From Chthoniobacterales bacterium (GTDB lineage Bacteria > Verrucomicrobiota > Verrucomicrobiia > Chthoniobacterales > Terrimicrobiaceae): DNA of 64,000 nt. The position numbers and the translations under genes were made by a program. This document shows positions 35,545-42,989 of the stretch, one piece after another; the first letter of the stretch is position 1; each line of letters starts with the position of its first letter. The notes beneath the pieces are model-generated. The model was given only the letters and a program-made list of their open reading frames with translations. It was not told the origin of the DNA and did not search any database. The stretch covers positions 99,595-163,594 of the forward strand of contig JACSRU010000115.1 in NCBI GenBank assembly GCA_014879575.1, read 5' to 3'.

Positions 35545-35763
35545 ATGAAAACAATAATCAAACCATCAAAACAAACAGAAGAAATCATCAACCTAGCCAA
35601 AGCTCTAAACGGGGCAATGGACAGGATGACTTACCTTGCAATCGCAATTGAGCAGGAACAATACGAGGAATCCGCATCCCAGAGTAGCATCAGGGGATGG
35701 CTCGATGAAATGGCTTCCGAGTTCGAGGCCATAAAGCAAGAGAACATGGAGTATGCCCTATAA
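35545..35763 (+). CDS. Hypothetical small helical protein
   Basis: A 72-aa protein, MKTIIKPSKQTEEIINLAKAL and onward, acidic and helical. No family was recognised. Its start lies 19 nt after a GGTTCCC hairpin, with no Shine-Dalgarno in between. Its last codons overlap the promoter of the lipoprotein gene. Confidence 0.55.
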   Translation: MKTIIKPSKQTEEIINLAKALNGAMDRMTYLAIAIEQEQYEESASQSSIRGWLDEMASEFEAIKQENMEYAL

Positions 35764-35764
35764 T
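35759..35764 (+). promoter_or_regulatory. Leaderless -10 box
   Basis: TATAAT overlaps the stop codon of the preceding gene and ends 6 bp before the ATG at 35771. Confidence 0.6.
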
Positions 35765-35770
35765 AATAAT

Positions 35771-36178
35771 ATGAAAGCCTCTCCCCTCCTCCTACTACTA
35801 GCAGCCCTGATAGGGCTAAGCGGATGCCAGACATACACCCTCTCGAATGGGCAAACCAGAACAGGGCTTTCCCCCACAGGGGCAGCTCTTGCCCAGCTTG
35901 GGGTTGCCACGGCGATTGGCGTAGGCACTGGGGCATTGATGAAGAAATCACCCTCTTGGGCCACTGGCGGGGTTTCTGGGGCAGCCGGTAGTGTCGGCAG
36001 CCAACTCCTCAATGCGTTGGTTCCCCAGGCACCTGCCCAATACCAGCAAGTTCAGCAATACCCAGTTCAATATCAGCAGCCTGTCCGATACCAGCAACCG
36101 GTTTATCAGCAGGGATACCCGCAGGTTCAACCCCAATACGTCAGGCTCCAGAACGGGCAGATTGTCCGAATCCAATAA
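35771..36178 (+). CDS. Small lipoprotein with Gln/Pro/Tyr-rich tail
   Basis: A 135-aa protein. The signal MKASPLLLLLAALIGLSGC has a lipobox ending at Cys19. The middle is glycine/alanine-rich (LGVATAIGVGTGALMKK, a possible second membrane segment). The C-terminal 50 residues are repeats of YQQP(V) type. It could be an outer-membrane component such as a VirB7-like part of a secretion system, but similarity is not sufficient to say so. Confidence 0.6.
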   Translation: MKASPLLLLLAALIGLSGCQTYTLSNGQTRTGLSPTGAALAQLGVATAIGVGTGALMKKSPSWATGGVSGAAGSVGSQLLNALVPQAPAQYQQVQQYPVQYQQPVRYQQPVYQQGYPQVQPQYVRLQNGQIVRIQ

Positions 36179-36185
36179 TTACCCC

Positions 36186-36503
36186 ATGAACACGAAACCA
36201 AAAACGATAATAGCAACGGCGAAGAGTATCAAAATCCAGCTTCTGAGAATGGCAGTTTTCAGTTACGAGATTGATTGTGAACTAGCCCGACAGAAACCAC
36301 GAAAGAACAAGGTGGAAGAATATGAGAATTTTGTGAAAACCAGTCTGGAGAAAATCAGACAGGAGCTAGACGCTCTTGACAAAGATGACGAAGACGCGAA
36401 ATCCACCAGGGCGACATTTCTCGAATCCCAGATGCGCGAAACCCTTCGAGAAGCCAAGCAGCTTGTGGATAACTTCAAAATCGAGAAGCAGTATCCTTGG
36501 TAA
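36186..36503 (+). CDS. Hypothetical helical protein
   Basis: A 105-aa protein with a charged coiled-coil profile (KIRQELDALDKDDEDAKSTR). It starts 7 bp after the lipoprotein stop. No family was recognised. Confidence 0.5.
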   Translation: MNTKPKTIIATAKSIKIQLLRMAVFSYEIDCELARQKPRKNKVEEYENFVKTSLEKIRQELDALDKDDEDAKSTRATFLESQMRETLREAKQLVDNFKIEKQYPW

Positions 36504-36575
36504 AGTTTTTCCGTATGCTATCGGAGGAGATCTCCGAGGCCTTCTTCGTAAGGCATGAAACAAAGGAAAATGAGG

Positions 36576-36600
36576 AACCCGGTGTAAAATCCGGGTTTTC
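36576..36600 (+). terminator. Rho-independent terminator
   Basis: AACCCGG (36576-36582) pairs with CCGGGTT (36591-36597), followed by TTTTC. The loop carries GTAAAAT, as in the terminator at 37238. Confidence 0.75.
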
Positions 36601-36617
36601 TTATGCCCTGATATTCC

Positions 36618-36640
36618 GTTGCTCCGGTTCCCTACGCAAC
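36618..36640 (+). promoter_or_regulatory. GGTTCCC leader hairpin, copy 3
   Basis: Stem GTTGC/GCAAC with the invariant loop. It ends 20 nt before the ATG at 36661 and starts 18 nt after a terminator. Confidence 0.75.
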
Positions 36641-36660
36641 TACTCACCGGTATCGGCAAT

Positions 36661-37197
36661 ATGAGCAGAAGACTCTACCACATTTCAAAGGACCAGATGG
36701 AATTCGACTTTGATGCCCATCGCCCGATTTGCCCAGGCCTTTGCGACAGGGTTGTTTTGGTGGAGCACGATAATGGCGGCTGGAAGTATCTGCGAAGGAA
36801 CACCATTTTACAGGGCCATTTCATTGGGACATGGCGGATCGGGGCGCATGAGATCCTGCCCGCTCCAATTTCAATGGGAAGCGGAGTCACCAAGTTCATG
36901 GTTGCCGATGGCTCCGGGGCGGCTGTCTATGTCATGCCTGCCCCAGCCTACCGCAATCTGCCGACGAGGTTGCTCCGGTTCCCTACGCAACTCTCATCCA
37001 CGGCCGGTAGCATGAGAAAAAACCTACTATCCCGCGAAAGAATCAACTTTTTTGAAAGCAGAGTCCCAGATGAATCGGGCTCCGAATTGGAACCACGTCG
37101 CCCGGTTGGCGTTTGGAGTATGAATGTGGACAGGCCCATGCCTGATAAACCTCTCATCAGGGGATTCTCTTTCTACCAGAAACCAGTGCTCGCCTAG
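36661..37197 (+). CDS. Hypothetical protein with an internal leader hairpin (possible fusion of two small genes)
   Basis: A 178-aa frame starting MSRRLYHISKDQMEFDFDAH. Hairpin copy 4 (36969-36991) lies inside it, in frame, read as LLRFPTQL. A second ATG (37012, MRKNLLSRERINFFES, 61 aa) stands at the usual 20 nt from that hairpin. No stop separates the two halves. Either one protein is made, or two genes have become joined, with the second half also made separately. No family was recognised. Confidence 0.5.
   Translation: MSRRLYHISKDQMEFDFDAHRPICPGLCDRVVLVEHDNGGWKYLRRNTILQGHFIGTWRIGAHEILPAPISMGSGVTKFMVADGSGAAVYVMPAPAYRNLPTRLLRFPTQLSSTAGSMRKNLLSRERINFFESRVPDESGSELEPRRPVGVWSMNVDRPMPDKPLIRGFSFYQKPVLA
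36969..36991 (+). promoter_or_regulatory. GGTTCCC leader hairpin, copy 4 (inside a coding frame)
   Basis: Stem GTTGC/GCAAC with the invariant loop, 20 nt before the internal ATG at 37012. Confidence 0.7.
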
Positions 37198-37202
37198 AAT
37201 TT

Positions 37203-37263
37203 TAGACGGAATGGCCGTCTATTTCATAACAAGGGAGCCCCTGGAGTAAAATCCGGGGGTTTC
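37203..37263 (+). terminator. Two consecutive stem-loops
   Basis: AGACGG/CCGTCT (37204-37220) is followed by CCCCTGG/CCGGGGG (37238-37259) and TTTCTC. The second has a GTAAAAT loop like the terminator at 36576. They end the 36661-37197 unit. Confidence 0.65.
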
Positions 37264-37279
37264 TCTGTCTGCGCGTTCT

Positions 37280-37302
37280 GTTGCTCCGGTTCCCTACGCA
37301 AC
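37280..37302 (+). promoter_or_regulatory. GGTTCCC leader hairpin, copy 5
   Basis: Stem GTTGC/GCAAC with the invariant loop. It ends 21 nt before the ATG at 37324. Confidence 0.75.
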
Positions 37303-37323
37303 TCCCACTCCAGAACCGGCACC

Positions 37324-37548
37324 ATGAACATTCAAAATCAATCTCCAACAGAAAACATCAATTCCGCCGTCTGGGAAAACCAACCATTTTACGCAGTAGG
37401 GGCCTTTACCTGCCCAGAGGGATACCTGTGGCCCAGCATGGCGGAATACATCAAGGCCAAGGCCGAACAGGTGAGGAACAATGTTTCCCCTCGCAGGACT
37501 GGCACCCCTCTGAACTTCGCAGCAGTAATGGCACTAGCTACAAGATAA
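37324..37548 (+). CDS. Hypothetical small protein
   Basis: A 74-aa protein, MNIQNQSPTENINSAVWENQ and onward. No family was recognised. It follows a terminator and a GGTTCCC hairpin, like a stand-alone cassette. Its end overlaps the convergent cysteine-rich peptide gene by 11 bp. Confidence 0.5.
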   Translation: MNIQNQSPTENINSAVWENQPFYAVGAFTCPEGYLWPSMAEYIKAKAEQVRNNVSPRRTGTPLNFAAVMALATR

Positions 37549-37759
37549 TGAGCGCACAGGGATTGTGATTGCAATTGCAGCTACAATGACTAATACGAGT
37601 GCAGCCATTCTTACTACAACCCTCAATCTTGAGATTGCCGCTGTTCCCTCCCAAGTAATGCTCAAAAAAACCCATTTCGGCCTCGACCATAACATGGTCA
37701 GTGAGCAAGTCTTGGAACACCGGATGCTTTGTAGCGGTAAGAATTTCAGTTGAGTGCAT
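37538..37759 (-). CDS. Candidate RiPP precursor peptide with six cysteines
   Basis: A 73-aa peptide. Residues 1-46 look like a leader (acidic/hydrophobic helix, LTDHVMVEAEMGFFEHYLGG). The C-terminal 28 residues hold all six cysteines, C48, C53, C59, C61, C63 and C68, with GCSKNGC and HCSCNCNHNPC. It starts 14 bp inside the end of the radical SAM/SPASM gene on the same strand. Small Cys-rich peptides next to SPASM enzymes are usually sactipeptide or ranthipeptide precursors. An alternative frame covers part of the same DNA. Confidence 0.6.
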   Translation of the reverse strand: MHSTEILTATKHPVFQDLLTDHVMVEAEMGFFEHYLGGNSGNLKIEGCSKNGCTRISHCSCNCNHNPCALIIL

Positions 37760-39110
37760 TTTGAGCGATTTCTTTCTTGTTCTGGATTTTTGATTCTAAA
37801 ACATGAAGCCCGACTCGTCGGATCGCCTCGCAATCAGACTTATGAGTTAACCGCCGATCAGGGCAATCGCCTGCACAGTGATACTTGCAGAAGCAATCGG
37901 CGCACTCAGGATAATTAAATACATTCATACGACGGATAGCATCCACTTTCGCGGTATCAATAACGAACTTTTGCTCCTTAAAGTCGAATGACCCAAGAAG
38001 AAACTCGTCTGGAGCGTTTTCACGGTCACAACAGTAAATGCGCCCATCAACTAGAACCGTCCAATTCGGTATAGCTACACTGGTGCAGAAGACTGGCCTG
38101 AGTATATCATACTCGGATGAAGCGGAGTTGTGAATGTTCTGCCCATTCTGGGGAGCAGTCCGAAGCACATCAACAAGCGCATCTGCCATCGCTCGCTCAT
38201 TGGGTGGTTTTACCGTTGGATCGGTAAGCGCACGACCAACTGGACTTAAAGGTTCAAGAGAAATTGATACCTTTGGGAAATGCTCTGTGAAGAAACTCAC
38301 GGTTTCGTTTACGAATGGAAGACTGTAGTCAGAAACTGTCGCCCGTAGCGCGAAGGAAGCTCCAACGCTATGGAAATACTTTGCCGTTTCGAATACGATT
38401 GGAAATGAGGCACCGCCATTTCTTAGCGGGCGGTGTAGGTTCTGGATGTGGGCCGCACCATCGAATGAAAGCGATATACTTTGGATGTGGGTTGCAAGAT
38501 ACTTCCGAACCTTATCCCCATAAATGCCGTTAGTAGGCATAGAGAATATACATTTGCAGCGATTTTGGGCAGCAAGTTGACTTGCTCTGTCCACAAGGAA
38601 CTCAAGCTGGTTGAATGCGAATGTAGGTTCGCCGCCGCCCATAATTTTGATTTCAATCGTTCGCGTCTTTTCTGATTGATCGGCGGGGAGGGCGAGTTGC
38701 TTAAAATAAGCAACAAGAAGAGAATCAATCATCTCTTTGGACATAAATGATTGACGATGGGTATCCCCCGCGCAGGCATAGCAATACCGGCAACGCAGAT
38801 TGCAATCATTGGTTAGCGCTACCGAAAGAATAGGATTTGCATGACGGCTTTCGGTTAGAATCTCCTCAATTGGAATGGAGGGCCTTTTCTGGATGTGGCC
38901 TAAAAAAGCGGCTGCAATAGGGGAAGGCTCGCTTTCTTTAAGGGCAGATTCAAGCTCCTTTGAAATAAGGGCAACATAACTTCGCCGGGGAACATAGACG
39001 ATTATACGCTCCTCAGATTCGGGATACGGCACCAGAAATATTTCTTCACCTTCAACGTTCATGCTTTGCGAGAATTGGTAGCCGTAAAAATAATTCTCAT
39101 GCAGTATCAC
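37746..39110 (-). CDS. Radical SAM/SPASM peptide-maturase-like enzyme
   Basis: A 454-aa protein. The SAM cluster motif is CNLRCRYC (C103, C107, C110), followed by MGGGEPTF and the SFDGAAHIQNLHRP block. The SPASM region near the C-terminus has many cysteines (CADCFCKYHCAGDC and a last C). The N-terminal 90 residues may be a peptide-recognition domain. Such enzymes install thioether or other cross-links in peptides, or activate sulfatases, and no sulfatase is nearby. The start is a GTG at 39110. Confidence 0.82.
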   Translation of the reverse strand: MILHENYFYGYQFSQSMNVEGEEIFLVPYPESEERIIVYVPRRSYVALISKELESALKESEPSPIAAAFLGHIQKRPSIPIEEILTESRHANPILSVALTNDCNLRCRYCYACAGDTHRQSFMSKEMIDSLLVAYFKQLALPADQSEKTRTIEIKIMGGGEPTFAFNQLEFLVDRASQLAAQNRCKCIFSMPTNGIYGDKVRKYLATHIQSISLSFDGAAHIQNLHRPLRNGGASFPIVFETAKYFHSVGASFALRATVSDYSLPFVNETVSFFTEHFPKVSISLEPLSPVGRALTDPTVKPPNERAMADALVDVLRTAPQNGQNIHNSASSEYDILRPVFCTSVAIPNWTVLVDGRIYCCDRENAPDEFLLGSFDFKEQKFVIDTAKVDAIRRMNVFNYPECADCFCKYHCAGDCPDRRLTHKSDCEAIRRVGLHVLESKIQNKKEIAQNALN

Positions 39111-39270
39111 AGAGATTCGGAGATAGGTATTTGACCCTCATCAAGAATCAGGTCACTTTTTTCGTTACGATAGCTGCAAGTAATTCATTGTCGGCTTTGT
39201 GGGCTTTTGTGATTTGCTCTGTCCCACGTAAAACCCACATCAGTAAAGGAAAGCAGAAACCCAACATTCC

Positions 39271-41661
39271 CTACGCAGCAACCGCTTTCCGAGCCTCTGC
39301 CTTCTCCCTGTCGAACCGGCGAACGCGATCCATGAGAGTTTCCCCCTCTGCTAGAGGCTCATCCAAACCGGAGTCAATGCGGTTCTGGAAATACTCCATC
39401 ATGTTCTTCTGGCGCTCAAGCTCTCTCTGGGGGACTGCGGCGGGCTTCTCTATCTCCGAACGAATGAAGCCACGCGCATCAAACCTCCTCCCTTCTGCCA
39501 AGGTGGCATCCTCAGCGGTATTCAGGGTTTTGAACCCCGAGGACAGTAATTTTCGATACTCCCAGATTTCCTCATCTGACAATTCGATATTCCTCCGGGC
39601 TGCCTCCTCGATATAGGCATCCACCGAACGGCTGATCGTCTCCCACTGGCGCTTCCTACGCAGGCCAGCCAATTTCTTTTCAAAACCAACCCGACTCTTC
39701 GCGCGGGCCAGCGCTTCTCTGGCAAGTCGCTCCTTTTTCTCCTCTGGGGACTCCGCCAGAAGCTTGGCCTGCTTGGCGGCTTCTTTATCCAGCCAATCCC
39801 GGTGGGCCTTGTCCTCGATCACCGCCAACAACCACTCATTCTCCCTGCCCAGTGCTTGGGCCTCAGTGGCGTAGTCATCCAGGGAATTTGCCTCACACCA
39901 CATTTCGGAAACCTCCTTTTGCCGCTTTTTCAATCGCGGGAGGCTGATTTTCATCAACCAGGCCTTTATCTCATCTTCCCGGTTGGCAATTCCGGCCACC
40001 GAGTAGAGCCCATGTGGGGGAAATGATACCGTTTTGGCACTCTTTGGCGGGTTGGCATGGGTAGTTTTTCTATTTTTTTTCACAGTGCCTTTATTCGGCA
40101 CTACTGTAAGATTGTGTGTAGTAGTCATAGAGGGTGTTTTGGGTTGTGGGTTGAATCGGTATTTCCTACCTTTGGTAGATCCACCGAATGGGGTAATAAT
40201 TCCATCTCTGGAAAGTAGTTCGAGGGCCTGCCGGATTTGGCGCTCTGATAATCTGATAATCAGCCTTCGTATATCGGATGACGAGAACACCCCAAGCAAC
40301 TTGGCTTTATGGGATACGAGGTTCAGGGTTTTATCTGAGACTGGGGCAAGTCCCGCATACGGGCTCTTTTTATAGTTTGGGCTCCACCATCTATCCCAAC
40401 ATTCCCCCAAGTCCTCTATAACCGCATCTTTGCCGATGGCAGCAATTGAGAGTTGGAGGATCTTGCCGAAGTGGGGTTGGGTGAAAAACGCTTCAATGGC
40501 CTCTTCCTTGCAATCATGATATGCGTAGAGCCATTCAAAGCTCCATGCCCGCATTGCCCGGACGGTTTTCGTTTTCTGGACGAGGCGGCGGCGGTTGGAA
40601 ACAGGCCCGAGCTGCATGGGCAGTTCCACCAAATCCGCACAGATAGACTTCCACACATCATCGGGAACTCTATCCCCATCGCCGACCAGGTTGATGGTGG
40701 GCAGAGTCTTTTCGAGGTGTGGGCGGGCATGATGCGCCCAGGGCATGGAGAGGATTTCCAGCTCCGCATCTTGGCGGGTCAGGTTATCCACCCTCACAAG
40801 CTGGGTAAGCCGGTGCCGGATCGCGAGGAATTCTTGGATTTGGGCGGCCTTACTGCCCTTGGGGACATTGGCCGAGGTGGACTTTCTGGGGGTTGTCCCC
40901 CTTGATGCCCTTGGCGGGACAGGCCGAACTGGAGGGAGGGACAGGCCAAGGGCGGTGAAAACTTCCCGGACGGTGGCCATCTTGTCAGAGGCAGGGAGCC
41001 AGGAACGCACCTTGCCACGCTGGCAGCTTCCCCAAGGGGCGCGGTAGCAGTGGTTGCGGTGCCGTCCAACCTCACCATCCATTTTGAGGTGGGTAGTGGT
41101 ATCGTAGAACAGTCCCGTCTTATCAGCTAGGTAGTTCCCGATAACGGACAGCATGCGGGCTTCACTCTCCCAGTTCTCGCCGGATTCCATGTAAATCTGG
41201 CATCCATTATTCAATATCAGGGCAGAGTCAGGAAGGAGGGAGCCGAGCAGTTTTATATGGTCCACATCAGCAGGTTCACCATCTTCTGGCATATCAAGGT
41301 CGATTACCCTGATGGGATCGTAAACAACATCTTCATGGCTCATAGGGCCAACCGGTGTATCCCATTCCGTATCCCTGAATACACCCGGCGTGAAATATAT
41401 TTTCTTATCAAGATGCTTCTGGCAATAACCAGGGATACCATCGAACCTTAAACGGATTGTAGCCTTTTTACCTCCATTAACCCGCGAACAGTAAGATTTG
41501 TATGGGGTGGAGAGGATTTTTCCCATTGCCCGTTCCCACCAAGCCAATGGCAAACTCTCATTATGAGTGTCAGTGTGATAACACACAACTTCCACGCTGG
41601 GAGTATCATAGTGTGATGGGGAGTCGGAACTACTCCCCGAAGTGGAAGGTTCGGGACTCAT
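39271..41661 (-). CDS. Large replication-type protein, possibly AEP-like primase
   Basis: A 796-aa protein. The region around residues 115-215 shows IRVIDLDMP (D121, D123), LILNNGCQIYMESGENW and HLKMDGEVGRHRNHCYRAPWGS, in the order of archaeo-eukaryotic-type primase motifs. Residues 470-520 have a winged helix (SERQIRQALELLSRDGI). The C-terminal 230 residues are a charged coiled coil. This would suit a replication initiator or primase of the element. No clear helicase motif is present. The assignment is tentative. Confidence 0.5.
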   Translation of the reverse strand: MSPEPSTSGSSSDSPSHYDTPSVEVVCYHTDTHNESLPLAWWERAMGKILSTPYKSYCSRVNGGKKATIRLRFDGIPGYCQKHLDKKIYFTPGVFRDTEWDTPVGPMSHEDVVYDPIRVIDLDMPEDGEPADVDHIKLLGSLLPDSALILNNGCQIYMESGENWESEARMLSVIGNYLADKTGLFYDTTTHLKMDGEVGRHRNHCYRAPWGSCQRGKVRSWLPASDKMATVREVFTALGLSLPPVRPVPPRASRGTTPRKSTSANVPKGSKAAQIQEFLAIRHRLTQLVRVDNLTRQDAELEILSMPWAHHARPHLEKTLPTINLVGDGDRVPDDVWKSICADLVELPMQLGPVSNRRRLVQKTKTVRAMRAWSFEWLYAYHDCKEEAIEAFFTQPHFGKILQLSIAAIGKDAVIEDLGECWDRWWSPNYKKSPYAGLAPVSDKTLNLVSHKAKLLGVFSSSDIRRLIIRLSERQIRQALELLSRDGIITPFGGSTKGRKYRFNPQPKTPSMTTTHNLTVVPNKGTVKKNRKTTHANPPKSAKTVSFPPHGLYSVAGIANREDEIKAWLMKISLPRLKKRQKEVSEMWCEANSLDDYATEAQALGRENEWLLAVIEDKAHRDWLDKEAAKQAKLLAESPEEKKERLAREALARAKSRVGFEKKLAGLRRKRQWETISRSVDAYIEEAARRNIELSDEEIWEYRKLLSSGFKTLNTAEDATLAEGRRFDARGFIRSEIEKPAAVPQRELERQKNMMEYFQNRIDSGLDEPLAEGETLMDRVRRFDREKAEARKAVAA

Positions 41662-41786
41662 TACTAAATATAGTATATCCTATTATTCCACGTTTTTCAA
41701 CTATTATTGTTGCATTGCTTAATAATATCTTATATACTTCTTTTATAGGTTGGTATTGTGGAAGGTGCCAGCCCTCATTACTAAGG

Positions 41787-41829
41787 AAAGCCCCAGAAGT
41801 TTTATTCGCGTTTAATTCTGGGGCTTTCT
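41787..41829. terminator. 12-bp perfect stem-loop
   Basis: AAAGCCCCAGAA (41787-41798) pairs exactly with TTCTGGGGCTTT (41816-41827). It probably terminates a short upstream plus-strand transcript that includes a hairpin at 41751-41774. It lies 30 bp before the promoter of the next gene. Confidence 0.6.
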
Positions 41830-41858
41830 GATTATACAGGCCAATGGGTTTAATCGGC

Positions 41859-41870
41859 ATCTGCTATAAT
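41859..41870 (+). promoter_or_regulatory. Leaderless promoter ATCTGCTATAAT
   Basis: Exact 12-mer. TATAAT ends 7 bp before the ATG at 41878. Confidence 0.7.
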
Positions 41871-41877
41871 ATGGTCT

Positions 41878-42444
41878 ATGAATATTACATTTGATATGAC
41901 AGAGGTTGGATACTTTGGGGATGACGACAAGTTGATACGTAATGTGGTGGCATCAATCCCGCAGGAGAGGTTAGAGCTGGAGGCAGAATGGGCGGGCAAA
42001 ATGATGATAACATATGCGCAGCAGGGAGATGGGCTTAACCTAGAGCAGGTGGAATATTGGAACAAATATAAGGAGGAATTGAAAGCAAAGGGCGAGGCTT
42101 CCGCAACCGAAAGAAGGGTATCTGCGGTGAAACTGCACATTCAGAATGTCATAGCTCTACACAGATATGCTGGGAAGGTGTGTGGCATGGAGGAAATGTT
42201 GAAATGTGATGAGATAGGCGGGGAAGATTCCGACATTTATTACCGTGAACTAATTCGTGAGGCATTGGAAAACATTGCTCCCAATTCACTTACTCAGTTG
42301 CAAGATCTTACTAGGTTGGCGGAATATTTTTTGACGGGTGGGGAGGTGGATAGCAGGGGGGCGGAATTTGCCATAATGGGAAACAAAACAATGTCAATGG
42401 TTATAAAAGCATATGTTAAAACAATATCTGAGGATCTGGTATAA
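41878..42444 (+). CDS. Hypothetical protein
   Basis: A 188-aa soluble, acidic, mostly helical protein (MNITFDMTEVGYFGDDDKL). No family was recognised. It is flanked by stem-loop terminators and followed at once by two small-transcript units. Confidence 0.6.
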   Translation: MNITFDMTEVGYFGDDDKLIRNVVASIPQERLELEAEWAGKMMITYAQQGDGLNLEQVEYWNKYKEELKAKGEASATERRVSAVKLHIQNVIALHRYAGKVCGMEEMLKCDEIGGEDSDIYYRELIREALENIAPNSLTQLQDLTRLAEYFLTGGEVDSRGAEFAIMGNKTMSMVIKAYVKTISEDLV

Positions 42445-42451
42445 TATGAGT

Positions 42452-42518
42452 ATCGGTAGGAGTGCCGATAAGTGGAGCATAGGAAACCGCAGGCTTTAAT
42501 TGTCTGCGGTTTCTTTTT
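42452..42518 (+). ncRNA. Small RNA candidate 1
   Basis: A promoter-like ATCTGGTATAAT (42434-42445) is followed by a hairpin TATCGG/CCGATA with TAGGAGTG in the loop. A terminator AAACCGCAG/CTGCGGTTT (42484-42512) and TTTCTTTTT follow. The resulting RNA would be about 65 nt. A 17-aa frame starts at the ATG touching the -10, so a leaderless micro-gene is the alternative. Confidence 0.5.
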
Positions 42519-42534
42519 GTGATATAATGTATAT

Positions 42535-42611
42535 GTTGGGGCGACAATCCCGATAAAGACGAACCACATTACTGGAGCCCGGAGAGAGATTTCCGGGCTC
42601 CTTTATTTTGA
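42535..42611 (+). ncRNA. Small RNA candidate 2
   Basis: TATAAT at 42523-42528 is followed by GGG/CCC pairing and a terminator GGAGCCCGGA (42574-42583) / TCCGGGCTCC (42592-42601) with TTTATTTT. It begins right after the terminator of candidate 1. Its CATTACTGGAG segment before the terminator resembles CATTACTAAGGA before the stem-loop at 41787. Confidence 0.45.
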
Positions 42612-42989
42612 CAGGAACACCTCTACCGCACTGCGGAGAGTGACGACGGCAGGGACAGAATGCCAGTTGCCATTGCAATAGACTTCACGAACGAAGGAAT
42701 TGGCAGCGTCAATATCCTCGCCAATCGGTGTGGAGTGTTCAGAGACGAACACCACGCATTCCCTCCCACCACGGGTAATGGCCTCAGAGAGGTTGGACAG
42801 GAAGCGTCTTTGGCCGGAAGGCATGGGGGTAGAACCGAATTTCAGCTCAATGAAAATGAACAGGTTGCCGTGGAAATCCATTGCCCCGTCAATATCGGTT
42901 GGGGAGATCCCACGGACGAAACACAGGCCAGAGAAATCCCGCAGTTGCGAGGCTCTATCCCTGTTCGTGATTGAGCCGGGGAGACTCAT
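42603..42989 (-). CDS. PD-(D/E)XK nuclease-like protein
   Basis: A 128-aa protein. The arrangement D34-G ... D38 ... IELK (E48, K50), with a following SGQRRFLSNLSEAI helix, is that of a minimal restriction-endonuclease fold such as VRR-NUC or Holliday-junction-resolvase-like enzymes. Its ATG overlaps the stop of the ParB-methyltransferase gene by 4 bp, so it is coupled to it. Possible roles are recombination or DNA processing for the element. Confidence 0.6.
   Translation of the reverse strand: MSLPGSITNRDRASQLRDFSGLCFVRGISPTDIDGAMDFHGNLFIFIELKFGSTPMPSGQRRFLSNLSEAITRGGRECVVFVSEHSTPIGEDIDAANSFVREVYCNGNWHSVPAVVTLRSAVEVFLSK

Noticed and set aside
37534..37833. Alternative 99-codon minus-strand frame overlapping the cysteine-rich peptide
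   Set aside because: It has a hydrophobic stretch but would overlap the radical SAM gene by far more. The other frame has the clustered cysteines expected beside a SPASM enzyme.
39262..39290. CATTCCCTACGCAGC resembling the GGTTCCC hairpin core
   Set aside because: Lacks the GCTCCGG half and a pairing stem, and covers the end of a minus-strand gene.
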